A DNA stretch of 8,111 bases from Thermus_A sp040290245 (GCF_040290245.1 NZ_PSMQ01000069.1:1-8111), one strand, 5' to 3'; positions 1 to 6,578 are shown, numbered from the stretch's first letter. Numbers and translations: made by a program. Notes: generated by a model from the letters alone, not told the origin.

Positions 1-469
1 GGGCCTGCCCCAGGGGGGCCTGGAGGAGGCCCATTCCTTCGTCCAGGCCCAGCTCGAGTCCGGGGCCGGGGATAGGGTCCCCGTGGGGGTCGCGTTCGGG
101 GTGGCCTAGAAGCTCGGCGATGCGGTGTTCAAAGGCCTCGCTGATGTGGTGCTCCAGCCTCTCCGCCTCCGCATGGACCTCCTCCCAGCTGTAGCCGAGG
201 GCCTGGTGGAGGAAGGTTTCCAGGAGCCTATGGTGGCGGACCACTTCTAAGGCCACCCGCCGCCCCAAAGGGGTAAGCTCCGCCCCCCGGTAAGGGGTGT
301 GGCGGACAAGCCCCAGCTCGGCCAGTTTCTTGAGCATCTCTGTGACGGAGGCGGGCCGGACGCCTAAAGCCTCCGCCAAGGCCTGGGTGGTGGCCCGTCC
401 GCCCTCCTCTTCCAGGAGAAGGATGGCCTTCAGGTAGTCCTCCTGGGCTTCGGTTAGAGGGGGCTTCAC
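1..469 (-). CDS. DtxR/MntR-family metal-dependent transcriptional regulator (3' end cut by window edge)
   Basis: Metal-activated repressor of the DtxR/IdeR/MntR family; 156 residues are visible and the C-terminus runs off the left edge. I translated it by eye from a GTG at 467-469. An N-terminal winged helix (about residues 5-70, recognition helix near PASVTEMLKKL) is followed by the dimerisation/metal domain with RHHRLLETFL (78-87) and EAERLEHHIS (101-110). Aligned by eye, D11, E103, E106 and H107, plus H80 and E84, fall on the metal-ligand positions. Asp and Glu replace the Met and Cys of iron-type DtxR, so the site resembles manganese-type MntR; the second N-terminal MntR ligand (Glu11) appears to be Lys14 here. 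The stretch near 123-134 (HPERDPHGDPIP) is typical of longer IdeR-like members, so a C-terminal SH3/FeoA-like domain probably follows. The start lies 4 bases after the SWIM gene stop and has no well-spaced Shine-Dalgarno, suggesting translational coupling. Family sure; metal identity inferred. Confidence 0.9.
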   Translation of the reverse strand, partial: MKPPLTEAQEDYLKAILLLEEEGGRATTQALAEALGVRPASVTEMLKKLAELGLVRHTPYRGAELTPLGRRVALEVVRHHRLLETFLHQALGYSWEEVHAEAERLEHHISEAFEHRIAELLGHPERDPHGDPIPGPGLELGLDEGMGLLQAPLGQA

Positions 470-473
470 ACCC

Positions 474-1964
474 TCAGGGTAGAGGAGGAGGGGGCCTTTC
501 GGCAAGGGCGGCCTTCTCGTCCCCTAGGAGGGGGGCGAGGGCCTCCCTCAAAGCCCACCGCCTGGGGTAGCGGGCCAAAAGGGCCTGGGCCAGTTCAGAG
601 GGGGGCCTTTTCATAAGCCGTGCGGCCCGGCCTAGGTAAAAAGCGGCTTCCGCGTAGGCGGAGCGGGTCTTCTCCTCCACCTTGGCCTCGGCCCCTTGGA
701 GGTAAAGCTGGGCCGCCTCCTCCGGGAGGGCTTCCTGGATGGCCTCGGCCACCCGGGGGGCCTCGAGGGGGGAGAGGCTTTGCAAAAGCCGCTCCAGCCC
801 CTTGAAGTCCTCCTCCAAAAGCAGGATCCGGGCCCGAAGGGCGAGGTCCTTAACCCGTCTGAGCAGGTGGGGCCTTTTGGCGGCCAGACTCCGGCCCAGG
901 GCCTCCCTTAGGGCCCTGTAGTCCTCCAGGGTGGGCCTAAGGCAAAAGCGGGCCTCCAGGGCCTCCGGGTCCTTGCCCTCCTCCCATAGGACGAAGAGGA
1001 GGGGCAGGGTCTTTTCCGTTTTCCCGAACCACTCCAAGCCCTCCCGGGCGTAGCGGAGGGCCTCCTCCCTCCGCTGCAGCTGTAAGAGCGTCCTGACGAG
1101 CTCGGCGTATTCCCAGGGCTCGGAAAGGCCTTCCTTGAGGCGCTCCACGTACTTTTCTGGGGCCAGGGCTCGCAGGAGGGAGAGGAGCAGCCCGTAAAGG
1201 AAAAGGCGCCTCTCCCCGCGTGCCGCCTTTAGGAGGCGGGAGAGGGCCGCCTCGGCCTCAGGCAAGGTTTCCGGGAAGGCCAAAACCAGGGCCTCAACCC
1301 CTTCCCCCGCCACCAGGCTTCCTTGGGAAAGGGCCTCCAAAAGCGCTTCCAGCCCCTTGGCCCCCGCGATGTCCACGAAGCTTTGGACCGCCTTTCGCGC
1401 CAGGGTTTTCGCCGCCGTGCAGTCGCCTTGCCGCGGGGCCCCCTTTTCCAGGGCCCGGGCCAGGCGGAGGAGGGCCGGGGCGTTTTGCCTTAAGGCGAGC
1501 TGGGCGATGAGCCGGCCTATCTCCGCCTCGGCCTCAGGACTCGGGAGAAGGCGCGCCAGGCGTAAAACCTCCCTTTCCGGGTCGAGGGCGTATCCGGAAA
1601 GGGCCTCCGCCACCTGGGGGAGGGCTTTGGCCAAGGCCAGAAGGAGGCTTTTGGCCTCCTCGGGGGGCAGGGCCTCCAGGGCTTTTAGGAGGTCTTTGGG
1701 CTTCTCCTTGGCCCTTTCATAGGCCAAAAGGGCGGCCGCCGCATGCTTGCAGGGCCAGCCCGGGTAGGGGCAGGTGCAGGTTCCCGTTAGGCCGGGCTCG
1801 AGGCGGACCCGGTAAGGGTAGGGGGCCGTTCCCTGGACCCGGGCCTGGAGGACCTCCCCCAGGCGCACCAGGTCCAGGACCCGGCCTTTTCGCACGTAGG
1901 CTTCCCCTTTGGCTAAGAGGTCCTCGGGGAAGGCCTCCAGGGCCTCTAGGAAGGGGTCCCTCAT
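474..1964 (-). CDS. SWIM zinc-finger domain protein
   Basis: A 496-residue protein with a SWIM zinc-binding motif near its N-terminus: C63-x-C65-x6-C72-x-H74 (CTCPYPGWPCKH), preceded by the beta-rich stretch usual for this domain. SWIM domains are known as zinc-dependent DNA- or protein-binding modules; the substrate of this one cannot be read from sequence. The remaining 400 or so residues are almost entirely helical and rich in Leu, Ala, Glu and Arg, with a TPR-like helical-repeat look around 284-330. The C-terminal part contains a YPRRWALREAL stretch, and the protein ends in a proline run. No helicase, nuclease or ATPase motif is visible, so it is not a SWI2/SNF2-SWIM fusion. The ATG at 1964 follows AAAAGG directly and lies 11 bases after the transporter stop; the next gene starts 4 bases after its own stop. 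It therefore sits inside a four-gene transcription unit between a pump and a metalloregulator. Domain call firm, role unknown. Confidence 0.85.
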   Translation of the reverse strand: MRDPFLEALEAFPEDLLAKGEAYVRKGRVLDLVRLGEVLQARVQGTAPYPYRVRLEPGLTGTCTCPYPGWPCKHAAAALLAYERAKEKPKDLLKALEALPPEEAKSLLLALAKALPQVAEALSGYALDPEREVLRLARLLPSPEAEAEIGRLIAQLALRQNAPALLRLARALEKGAPRQGDCTAAKTLARKAVQSFVDIAGAKGLEALLEALSQGSLVAGEGVEALVLAFPETLPEAEAALSRLLKAARGERRLFLYGLLLSLLRALAPEKYVERLKEGLSEPWEYAELVRTLLQLQRREEALRYAREGLEWFGKTEKTLPLLFVLWEEGKDPEALEARFCLRPTLEDYRALREALGRSLAAKRPHLLRRVKDLALRARILLLEEDFKGLERLLQSLSPLEAPRVAEAIQEALPEEAAQLYLQGAEAKVEEKTRSAYAEAAFYLGRAARLMKRPPSELAQALLARYPRRWALREALAPLLGDEKAALAERPPPPLP

Positions 1965-1975
1965 CCTTTTCCACT

Positions 1976-4471
1976 TTACTCTGCCAGCCTCTGCGGCCCG
2001 AACCCTCCTCTGAGCTCCTTGTCCGGCATGCCCAAAACCAAAAGGAGGGAGAGGAAAACAAAGAAGGCGGAGTAGAGGAAGATCCCCTTTTCCGCCGCGA
2101 CGATGCCCTGGATCAAGGCCTCCTGGAGCCTGGCCTTGGTCTCCTCCAGCCTCTTTACGACCTCCTGGGGCACGGTTTTGAGGGCTTTTCCCTCCGCCTG
2201 GTCTAAGGCGGAGAGAAGCCGGGATCGGGCCTCTTCCAGGGCCTTTTTCTGGACCTCCTTTAGGCCGGCTTTCAAAGCGGAAAGGGCTTCTGAGAGGGCC
2301 TTTTGCTCGGCCTTTTCCAGGTTCAGCCCCACCTGCTTTTTGGCCTCGGCCAGGGCCTGGGCCACAAGCCGGGGCTTCTGGGCCTCCAGGCCCGCCTTCA
2401 CTTGGGCCAGGGCCTGGGGAAGGGCTTGTGGAGGCGGGGGACTGGTCAGGAGGGTCTTCAGCCTGGGGTCGAGCCTGGGGTCATTCAGGAGGCGGGCTTT
2501 GGCCTTTTCGTCCCCCTGGAGGGCTTTTTCCAAAAGGGCGTAGGTGGCGGCAAGCGCCCTTTCCACCCCCTTGGGAACCCCGCCCGGGCTTAAGCGGTCC
2601 TTAAGGGCCTGCGGCACCCGCGGATCCAGAACCAGTGCCCGGTAGGCCGCCTCATCCCCCTCGAGGGCGCGGTAGACGAGGGCCTTCATCCGGGCGAACG
2701 CCCCGGGAATCCCCCCTTTGGGAATGCGGGCCTTGTACGCCTGGGGGATGTTGGGGTCCTTCTGGACGGCCTCCCAAGCCTTCGGATCGCCCTTTAAGGC
2801 CGCCTCGAGGGTCTTTTCCGTCTCCCGGAAGGTTTCAGGAAGGCCACCCTTGGGCAGTCTGGCCTTGAACGCCTCGGGCAGGTTGGGGTCCTTTTGCACC
2901 GCTTCCCAGGCCTCTGGATCCCCTTCCAAGGCGGCAAGGAGGAGGGCCTTGGTCTTGGCAAACTGGGCGGGGAGGCCTCCTTTGACCAGATTCTTCTTCA
3001 CCTCTTCGGGAAGGTTCTGATCCTTCTTTAGCTCCTCGTAGGCGGCCTCGTCCCCCTTCAAAGCGGCTGTGATCCTGGCCTCGAGGTCCTTGAACGATTT
3101 GTCCAGGTCCAACCCCGTCCCCTCCGTGGTCCTTTGGACCACGGCGCCGGGCCGGCAGCTTGCGCTTTCTGGGAAGACCCGGCAGAGCGCCTGGTTTATG
3201 CTCGTGGCCAAAACCGTGCCCAAGAGGGCGAGGCCCATGGTGGAACCGATCTGGCGGGCGAACTGGACCCCGCTTGTGGCCGAGCCGATCCTTTGCATGG
3301 GGATGTCGTTTTGCGCCACGATGTTGAGGAGGCTTTGCGAGGGGCCAAGCCCCAGGCCCAGGAGGAAGAAGAGGAAGACCACAAGCCCCAAGGGGGTGGA
3401 GGCCTCCAGGATGAAGTGAAGCAGTACAAAAAGCCCCAGCAGAAAGAGGCTTCCTCCGATGAGAATGGTTTTGTACCGACCTAGCCGGCTGGCCAGCGTG
3501 CCCCCGCCCACCGAGCCCAGGATCACCCCCAGGGTGAGGGGCAGGACGGTCACCCCGGAGGCGGAGGCCGAGACCCCCTTGACCACCTGGAGGTAGAGGG
3601 GCAAGAAGGCCACCGCCCCTAAAAAGGCCGGGCCATAAAAGAAACTGGCTCCCGCCGCCAGGGAGAAGGTGGGGATGCGAAAGACGGAGAGGTCGAAAAG
3701 GGGATGCTCCACTTTCAGCTCCGTCCAGACCCATAGCAGAAGCCCCAGTAGGCTCAAGGCCAAAAGGCCCAGGATCTCGGGGCTTTTCCAGGGGTAGGTG
3801 CTGCCTCCCCAGGAGAAGGCCAGCATCAGGGGTACCGTCCAGGTCACGAGGAGGAGGGCCCCCGGGTAGTCAAACCCTTCCCGATGCTCGGGGGAGAGCC
3901 TGGGCATGTAGCGGAGGATGAACCAAAGGGCCACCGCCCCCACGGGCATGTTGATGTAGAAGACCCAGTGCCAGGAGAGGTGGTCGGTGAGAAGCCCCCC
4001 AAGCCAGGGGCCCACCGCACTGGAAAGGCCGAAGACCGCTCCGAAAAGCCCTCCGAGACGGCCTCGCTCCCTGGGGGGGAACAAGACGGCGAGGGTGGTG
4101 AGGGCCAGGGCAAAAAGCGCCCCGCCTCCGATGCCCTGCACCCCCCGGAAGAGGATCAGCTCGGCCATGTTCTGGCTAAGCCCTGAAAGCGCCGAGCCCA
4201 GAAGGAAGATTCCCACCGCGACGAGAAGGATGCTTTTCCGGCTGAACAGCTCCGTGAGCCGTCCAAAGATGGGAGCCGAGACGGTGGAGGCCAGAAGGTA
4301 ACTGGTGGTGACCCAGGCGTAGTACTCCGTTCCCTTGAGGTCCGCGATGATCTTGGGCATGGCCGTGGAGACGATGGTCTGGTCCAAAGCGGCCAGAAAC
4401 AGGCCCAGGGTGATGCCGATCAGGGTAAAGCGCACCTCGGGGCTCATCCGGCTTGGTTTTCCATTGGTCAT
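1976..4471 (-). CDS. DHA2-family (EmrB/QacA-type) MFS multidrug:H+ antiporter with a ~370-residue repeat-bearing insert between helices 13 and 14
   Basis: An 831-residue inner-membrane exporter, against about 500 residues for EmrB or QacA. Fourteen hydrophobic helices can be counted, thirteen between residues 14 and 426 and the last at about 797-815. Family signatures: LAALDQTIVSTAMP in helix 1 (D30), motif A-like GRLTELFSRK (70-79), motif B FRGVQGIGGG in helix 4 (R109, Q112, G113), and the antiporter motif C GLSSAVGPWLGG in helix 5 (148-159). These indicate proton-driven export of hydrophobic or cationic compounds, but give no substrate. Residues 427-796 form an insert: a short segment with two cysteines (C430, C439), five repeats of about 44 residues (467-694), then an Ala/Leu/Lys/Glu-rich probable coiled coil (about 685-795). 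By family topology (N-terminus in, even helix count) this loop faces outside. The reading frame is continuous and rejoins a normal helix 14, so it is not a frameshift fusion. The ATG overlaps the marR stop (ATGA), implying co-expression and MarR control. No EmrA-type adaptor is adjacent. Confidence 0.93.
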   Translation of the reverse strand: MTNGKPSRMSPEVRFTLIGITLGLFLAALDQTIVSTAMPKIIADLKGTEYYAWVTTSYLLASTVSAPIFGRLTELFSRKSILLVAVGIFLLGSALSGLSQNMAELILFRGVQGIGGGALFALALTTLAVLFPPRERGRLGGLFGAVFGLSSAVGPWLGGLLTDHLSWHWVFYINMPVGAVALWFILRYMPRLSPEHREGFDYPGALLLVTWTVPLMLAFSWGGSTYPWKSPEILGLLALSLLGLLLWVWTELKVEHPLFDLSVFRIPTFSLAAGASFFYGPAFLGAVAFLPLYLQVVKGVSASASGVTVLPLTLGVILGSVGGGTLASRLGRYKTILIGGSLFLLGLFVLLHFILEASTPLGLVVFLFFLLGLGLGPSQSLLNIVAQNDIPMQRIGSATSGVQFARQIGSTMGLALLGTVLATSINQALCRVFPESASCRPGAVVQRTTEGTGLDLDKSFKDLEARITAALKGDEAAYEELKKDQNLPEEVKKNLVKGGLPAQFAKTKALLLAALEGDPEAWEAVQKDPNLPEAFKARLPKGGLPETFRETEKTLEAALKGDPKAWEAVQKDPNIPQAYKARIPKGGIPGAFARMKALVYRALEGDEAAYRALVLDPRVPQALKDRLSPGGVPKGVERALAATYALLEKALQGDEKAKARLLNDPRLDPRLKTLLTSPPPPQALPQALAQVKAGLEAQKPRLVAQALAEAKKQVGLNLEKAEQKALSEALSALKAGLKEVQKKALEEARSRLLSALDQAEGKALKTVPQEVVKRLEETKARLQEALIQGIVAAEKGIFLYSAFFVFLSLLLVLGMPDKELRGGFGPQRLAE
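2390..3073 (-). repeat. Five tandem ~44-residue coding repeats in the extracytoplasmic loop of the MFS transporter
   Basis: Protein-level repeats at residues 467-510, 511-554, 555-598, 599-646 and about 647-694 of the transporter. The first three are exactly 44 residues, the fourth 48 and the fifth is degenerate. The shared pattern is xAALxGDxxAW(Y)EAVxKDPNxP, then xAFKARxPKGGxPxxF, then a helix-like spacer. Repeats 2 and 3 are identical at 28 of 44 positions by hand count. Their codons differ widely at third positions: for E-A-V-Q the codons are GAA GCG GTG CAA in one and GAG GCC GTC CAG in the other. The duplication is therefore old and the unit appears to be maintained as protein. I do not recognise the unit as a named domain. 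Predicted shape: two or three short helices per unit joined by a conserved DPN-P turn and a KGG-P turn. Confidence 0.85.
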
Positions 4472-4887
4472 AGCACTTCCCCCCTTTCTCCCTCGAGGAG
4501 CCGATCAAGAATACCTTCCAAGAGCGTTTTTTCCTCATCCATCAAACGGTCGAGCCGCTTCTCCAGGGCTTTTTGCATGGCCTTTCGGCTTTCCTCCAGG
4601 GCCTGACGACCCTTCTCGGTGAGTTCAAACCGGTACCGCCTCAGGTCTTGAGGCTCCAGCCGCCTCTTTACCAGGCCCAGCCTTTCCAGCCGCTTGAGCA
4701 TGTGGCTGATGGTGGGGGGCGGGATCTGGGTCTTGTGGACGAGGAGGGAGGGGTAGGGGTGGTGCTCCAGCTCGGCGAGAAGCCAGGGATCAGTGGGGGC
4801 GAGGCCTAAGGCCTCCAGGGTGGGAAGGGTCTCCTCCCGGAGCACCCGGTTGAGGCGCCAGAGTTGGGTGAGGATCGTCCAGCTCAC
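4468..4887 (-). CDS. MarR-family transcriptional regulator
   Basis: A 139-residue MarR-type winged-helix repressor, normal length for the family. N-terminal helices (1-30) and the long C-terminal helices (about 92-135) would form the dimer interface. The DNA-binding core spans about 35-90, with the recognition helix around PPTISHMLKRLERLGL (57-72) and the wing containing RRLEPQDLRRYRF (75-87), which carries the family's Asp and Arg wing residues (D81, R83/R84). Known members bind short palindromes and leave DNA when small aromatic or lipophilic compounds bind. It is the first gene of the operon and its TGA overlaps the transporter ATG, the classic local regulator-plus-pump layout, so it probably represses itself and the pump. 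The start is a GTG at 4885-4887 preceded directly by GGAAGG; an ATG slightly upstream is out of frame. Ligand unknown. Confidence 0.92.
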   Translation of the reverse strand: MSWTILTQLWRLNRVLREETLPTLEALGLAPTDPWLLAELEHHPYPSLLVHKTQIPPPTISHMLKRLERLGLVKRRLEPQDLRRYRFELTEKGRQALEESRKAMQKALEKRLDRLMDEEKTLLEGILDRLLEGERGEVL

Positions 4888-4944
4888 CCTTCCAGGGTAG
4901 TTTCATGTGAAAGAATTTGATGTAGTACAATTCACAATTAAAAA
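4888..4944 (-). promoter_or_regulatory. Promoter/operator region of the marR operon
   Basis: This is the only clearly AT-rich stretch in the left half of the window and lies directly upstream of marR. It contains an inverted repeat TTTCA-TG-TGAAA (4901-4912), a TGTGAA/TTCACA pair (4906-4911 and 4931-4936) and a tandem TACAATT-CACAATT (4926-4939). Short AT-rich palindromes near the promoter are the usual MarR operators, so autoregulation is likely. I could not assign convincing -35 and -10 hexamers. The right end touches the T-tract of the upstream gene's terminator, so this unit needs its own promoter here. Confidence 0.55.
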
Positions 4945-4972
4945 CACCGCCCAAGGCCTGCCCCGGGCGGTG
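4940..4972 (-). terminator. Rho-independent terminator of the carboxyltransferase gene
   Basis: Read on the minus strand: a perfect 8-bp GC-rich stem CACCGCCC / GGGCGGTG (4965-4972 pairs with 4945-4952), a 12-base loop, then TTTTT (4940-4944) and AATT. It begins 11 bases after the carboxyltransferase stop. It separates that gene from the marR operon on the same strand. Confidence 0.88.
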
Positions 4973-4983
4973 AGGTCAGGGCT

Positions 4984-6561
4984 TCAGAGGGGGATGTTCC
5001 CGTGCTTCTTCCAGGGCCGTTCCTCCTTTTTGTCCCAGAGCATCCGGAGGTGGCGGATCAGGAGGCGGCGGGTGTCCTTGAAGTCGATCACGTCGTCGAT
5101 GTACCCGCGGGCGGCGGCCACGTAGGGGTTGTCAAAGGCCTGGCGGTACTCCTCGATCTTCTTCCTGCGGGTCTCCTCAGGGGTAGGGGAGGACTGGATC
5201 TCCTTCCGGTAGATGATGTTCGCCGCCCCCTCGGCCCCCATCACCGCCACGGCGGCCGTGGGCCAGGCCAGCACCACGTCCGCCCCCATGTCCTTGGAGT
5301 TCATGGCCAGGTAGGCCCCCCCGTAGGCCTTCCGGGTGATGAGGGTGATCTTGGGCACGGTGGCCTCGGCATAGGCGTAGAGCATCTTGGCTCCGTGGCG
5401 GATGATCCCTCCATGCTCCTGGGCCACGCCGGGCAGGAAACCCGTCACGTCCACCAGGGTGAGGAGGGGGACGTTGAACGCGTCCATGGTGCGGATGAAC
5501 CGGGCCGCCTTGTCCGAGGCGTTGATGTCCAAAGCCCCGGCCATGAACCGGGGGTTGTTGGCCACCACCCCCACCGGCATCCCTCCGAGCCGCCCTAGGC
5601 CCACGATGATGTTCCGGGCGAAGGCAGGCTGGATCTCCAGGAACTCCCCCTCGTCCAAAAGGGTTCGGATCACCTGGTGCATGTTGTAGGGGCGCTTGGG
5701 GTCGGGGTGGATGAGGTCCAAAAGCTCAGGGGTCTCCCGGTCTACGGGGTCCTTGGCCTCGAGGACGGGGGGCTTCTCCCGGCTGTTTTGCGGGAGGTAG
5801 GAAAGGAGCCTCTTGATGAGGTCCAAAACCGCCTCGTCCCCCTCGGCCTCGAGGTGGGCCACCCCGCTTTTTTCCATGTGCACGTCCGCCCCTCCCAGCT
5901 CCTCAAAGCTCACCTCCTCCCGGGTTACGCTCTTAATGACCTCGGGTCCGGTGATGAACATGTAGCTCGTGCTGCGGCTCATGAGGATGAAGTCCGTCAT
6001 GGCCGGGCTATAGACCGCGCCCCCCGCGCAGGGGCCCAAGATGGCGGAGATCTGGGGGACTACGCCGGAGTAGACGGCGTTTCGGTAAAACACCTCTCCG
6101 TAGCCGGAGAGGCTGTCCACCCCTTCTTGGATCCTGGCCCCCGCGGAGTCGTTGAGCCCAATGATGGGGGCCCCCACCTTCACCGCCATGTCCATCAGAC
6201 TGGCGATCTTGCGCCCGTGCATCTTTCCCAAGGAGCCCCCGAGGACGGTGAAGTCCTGGCTGAACACGAAGACAAGCCGGCCGTGGATGGTGCCGTACCC
6301 CGTCACCACCCCGTCGGCCGGGGCCTCCAGGCCTTCCATCAAACCGGTTTCCAGGTGCTCGGCAAAGGGCAGGAGCTCCACGAAGCTTCCTTCATCTAGA
6401 AGTCGGTGGATGCGTTCCCGGGCCGTGAGTTTGCCCTGCTGGTGCTGTTTTTTGATCCGCTCCTCACCCCCTCCGAGGAGGACTCTTTTCCGCCTTTCCT
6501 CCAACTCGGCCAGGAGTTCGTCCAGAAGCAGGCGGGCGTTGTCGGCCATAGCGGCCTTCAT
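4984..6561 (-). CDS. pccB: Acyl-CoA (propionyl/methylmalonyl-CoA type) carboxylase, carboxyltransferase beta subunit
   Basis: A 525-residue biotin-dependent carboxyltransferase that moves CO2 between carboxybiotin and an acyl-CoA; cytoplasmic, normal family length. Both crotonase-fold halves are intact: N-lobe DSAGARIQEG (138-147) and GPCAGGAVYSPAMTD (176-190), C-lobe DVTGFLPG (371-378), KAYGGAYLAM (411-420) and MGAEGAANI (441-449), the glycine pairs at 180-181 and 414-415 being the oxyanion-hole elements. The tail ARGYIDDVID ... KKHGNIPL matches the PccB/MmdA/transcarboxylase-12S group rather than AccD. Residue 418 is Leu where actinobacterial PccB has an Asp (Asp422 in Streptomyces, from memory), as in methylmalonyl-CoA-type enzymes, so the exact acyl-CoA is uncertain. 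No biotin carboxylase or biotin-carrier gene is adjacent, so the partner must be elsewhere. The ATG at 6561 has no Shine-Dalgarno; an in-frame ATG at 6549 (MADNARLL) is preceded by GAAGG and may be the true start. It is monocistronic, with its own terminator. Confidence 0.93.
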   Translation of the reverse strand: MKAAMADNARLLLDELLAELEERRKRVLLGGGEERIKKQHQQGKLTARERIHRLLDEGSFVELLPFAEHLETGLMEGLEAPADGVVTGYGTIHGRLVFVFSQDFTVLGGSLGKMHGRKIASLMDMAVKVGAPIIGLNDSAGARIQEGVDSLSGYGEVFYRNAVYSGVVPQISAILGPCAGGAVYSPAMTDFILMSRSTSYMFITGPEVIKSVTREEVSFEELGGADVHMEKSGVAHLEAEGDEAVLDLIKRLLSYLPQNSREKPPVLEAKDPVDRETPELLDLIHPDPKRPYNMHQVIRTLLDEGEFLEIQPAFARNIIVGLGRLGGMPVGVVANNPRFMAGALDINASDKAARFIRTMDAFNVPLLTLVDVTGFLPGVAQEHGGIIRHGAKMLYAYAEATVPKITLITRKAYGGAYLAMNSKDMGADVVLAWPTAAVAVMGAEGAANIIYRKEIQSSPTPEETRRKKIEEYRQAFDNPYVAAARGYIDDVIDFKDTRRLLIRHLRMLWDKKEERPWKKHGNIPL

Positions 6562-6578
6562 TCTAGCAGGGCCCGTGC

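Noticed and set aside
2390..3073. Repeats considered as a DNA minisatellite, CRISPR array or recent tandem duplication
   Set aside because: The units are conserved at protein level but differ at many third codon positions and are contiguous coding sequence; there are no identical DNA repeats or unique spacers.
1976..3100. Possible fusion or frameshift joining the transporter to an unrelated downstream gene
   Set aside because: The frame returns to a normal 14th transmembrane helix (residues about 797-815) after the insert, as expected for one protein with a large loop.
2835..3734. A 299-codon minus-strand frame inside the transporter gene
   Set aside because: It is the transporter read one base out of frame: Pro/Gly/Arg/His-rich with no domain. 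The in-frame product has clear MFS helices and repeats. It does not indicate a frameshift.
4901..4936. Canonical -35/-10 promoter for marR
   Set aside because: I tried TTGTGA and TTGTAC as -35 with 16-18 base spacers and found no acceptable -10, so only a general regulatory region is annotated.
5677..6399. A 240-codon plus-strand frame opposite the carboxyltransferase
   Set aside because: It is an antisense shadow of a conserved gene in GC-rich DNA, with His/Gly/Val-rich composition and no recognisable motif or ribosome-binding site.
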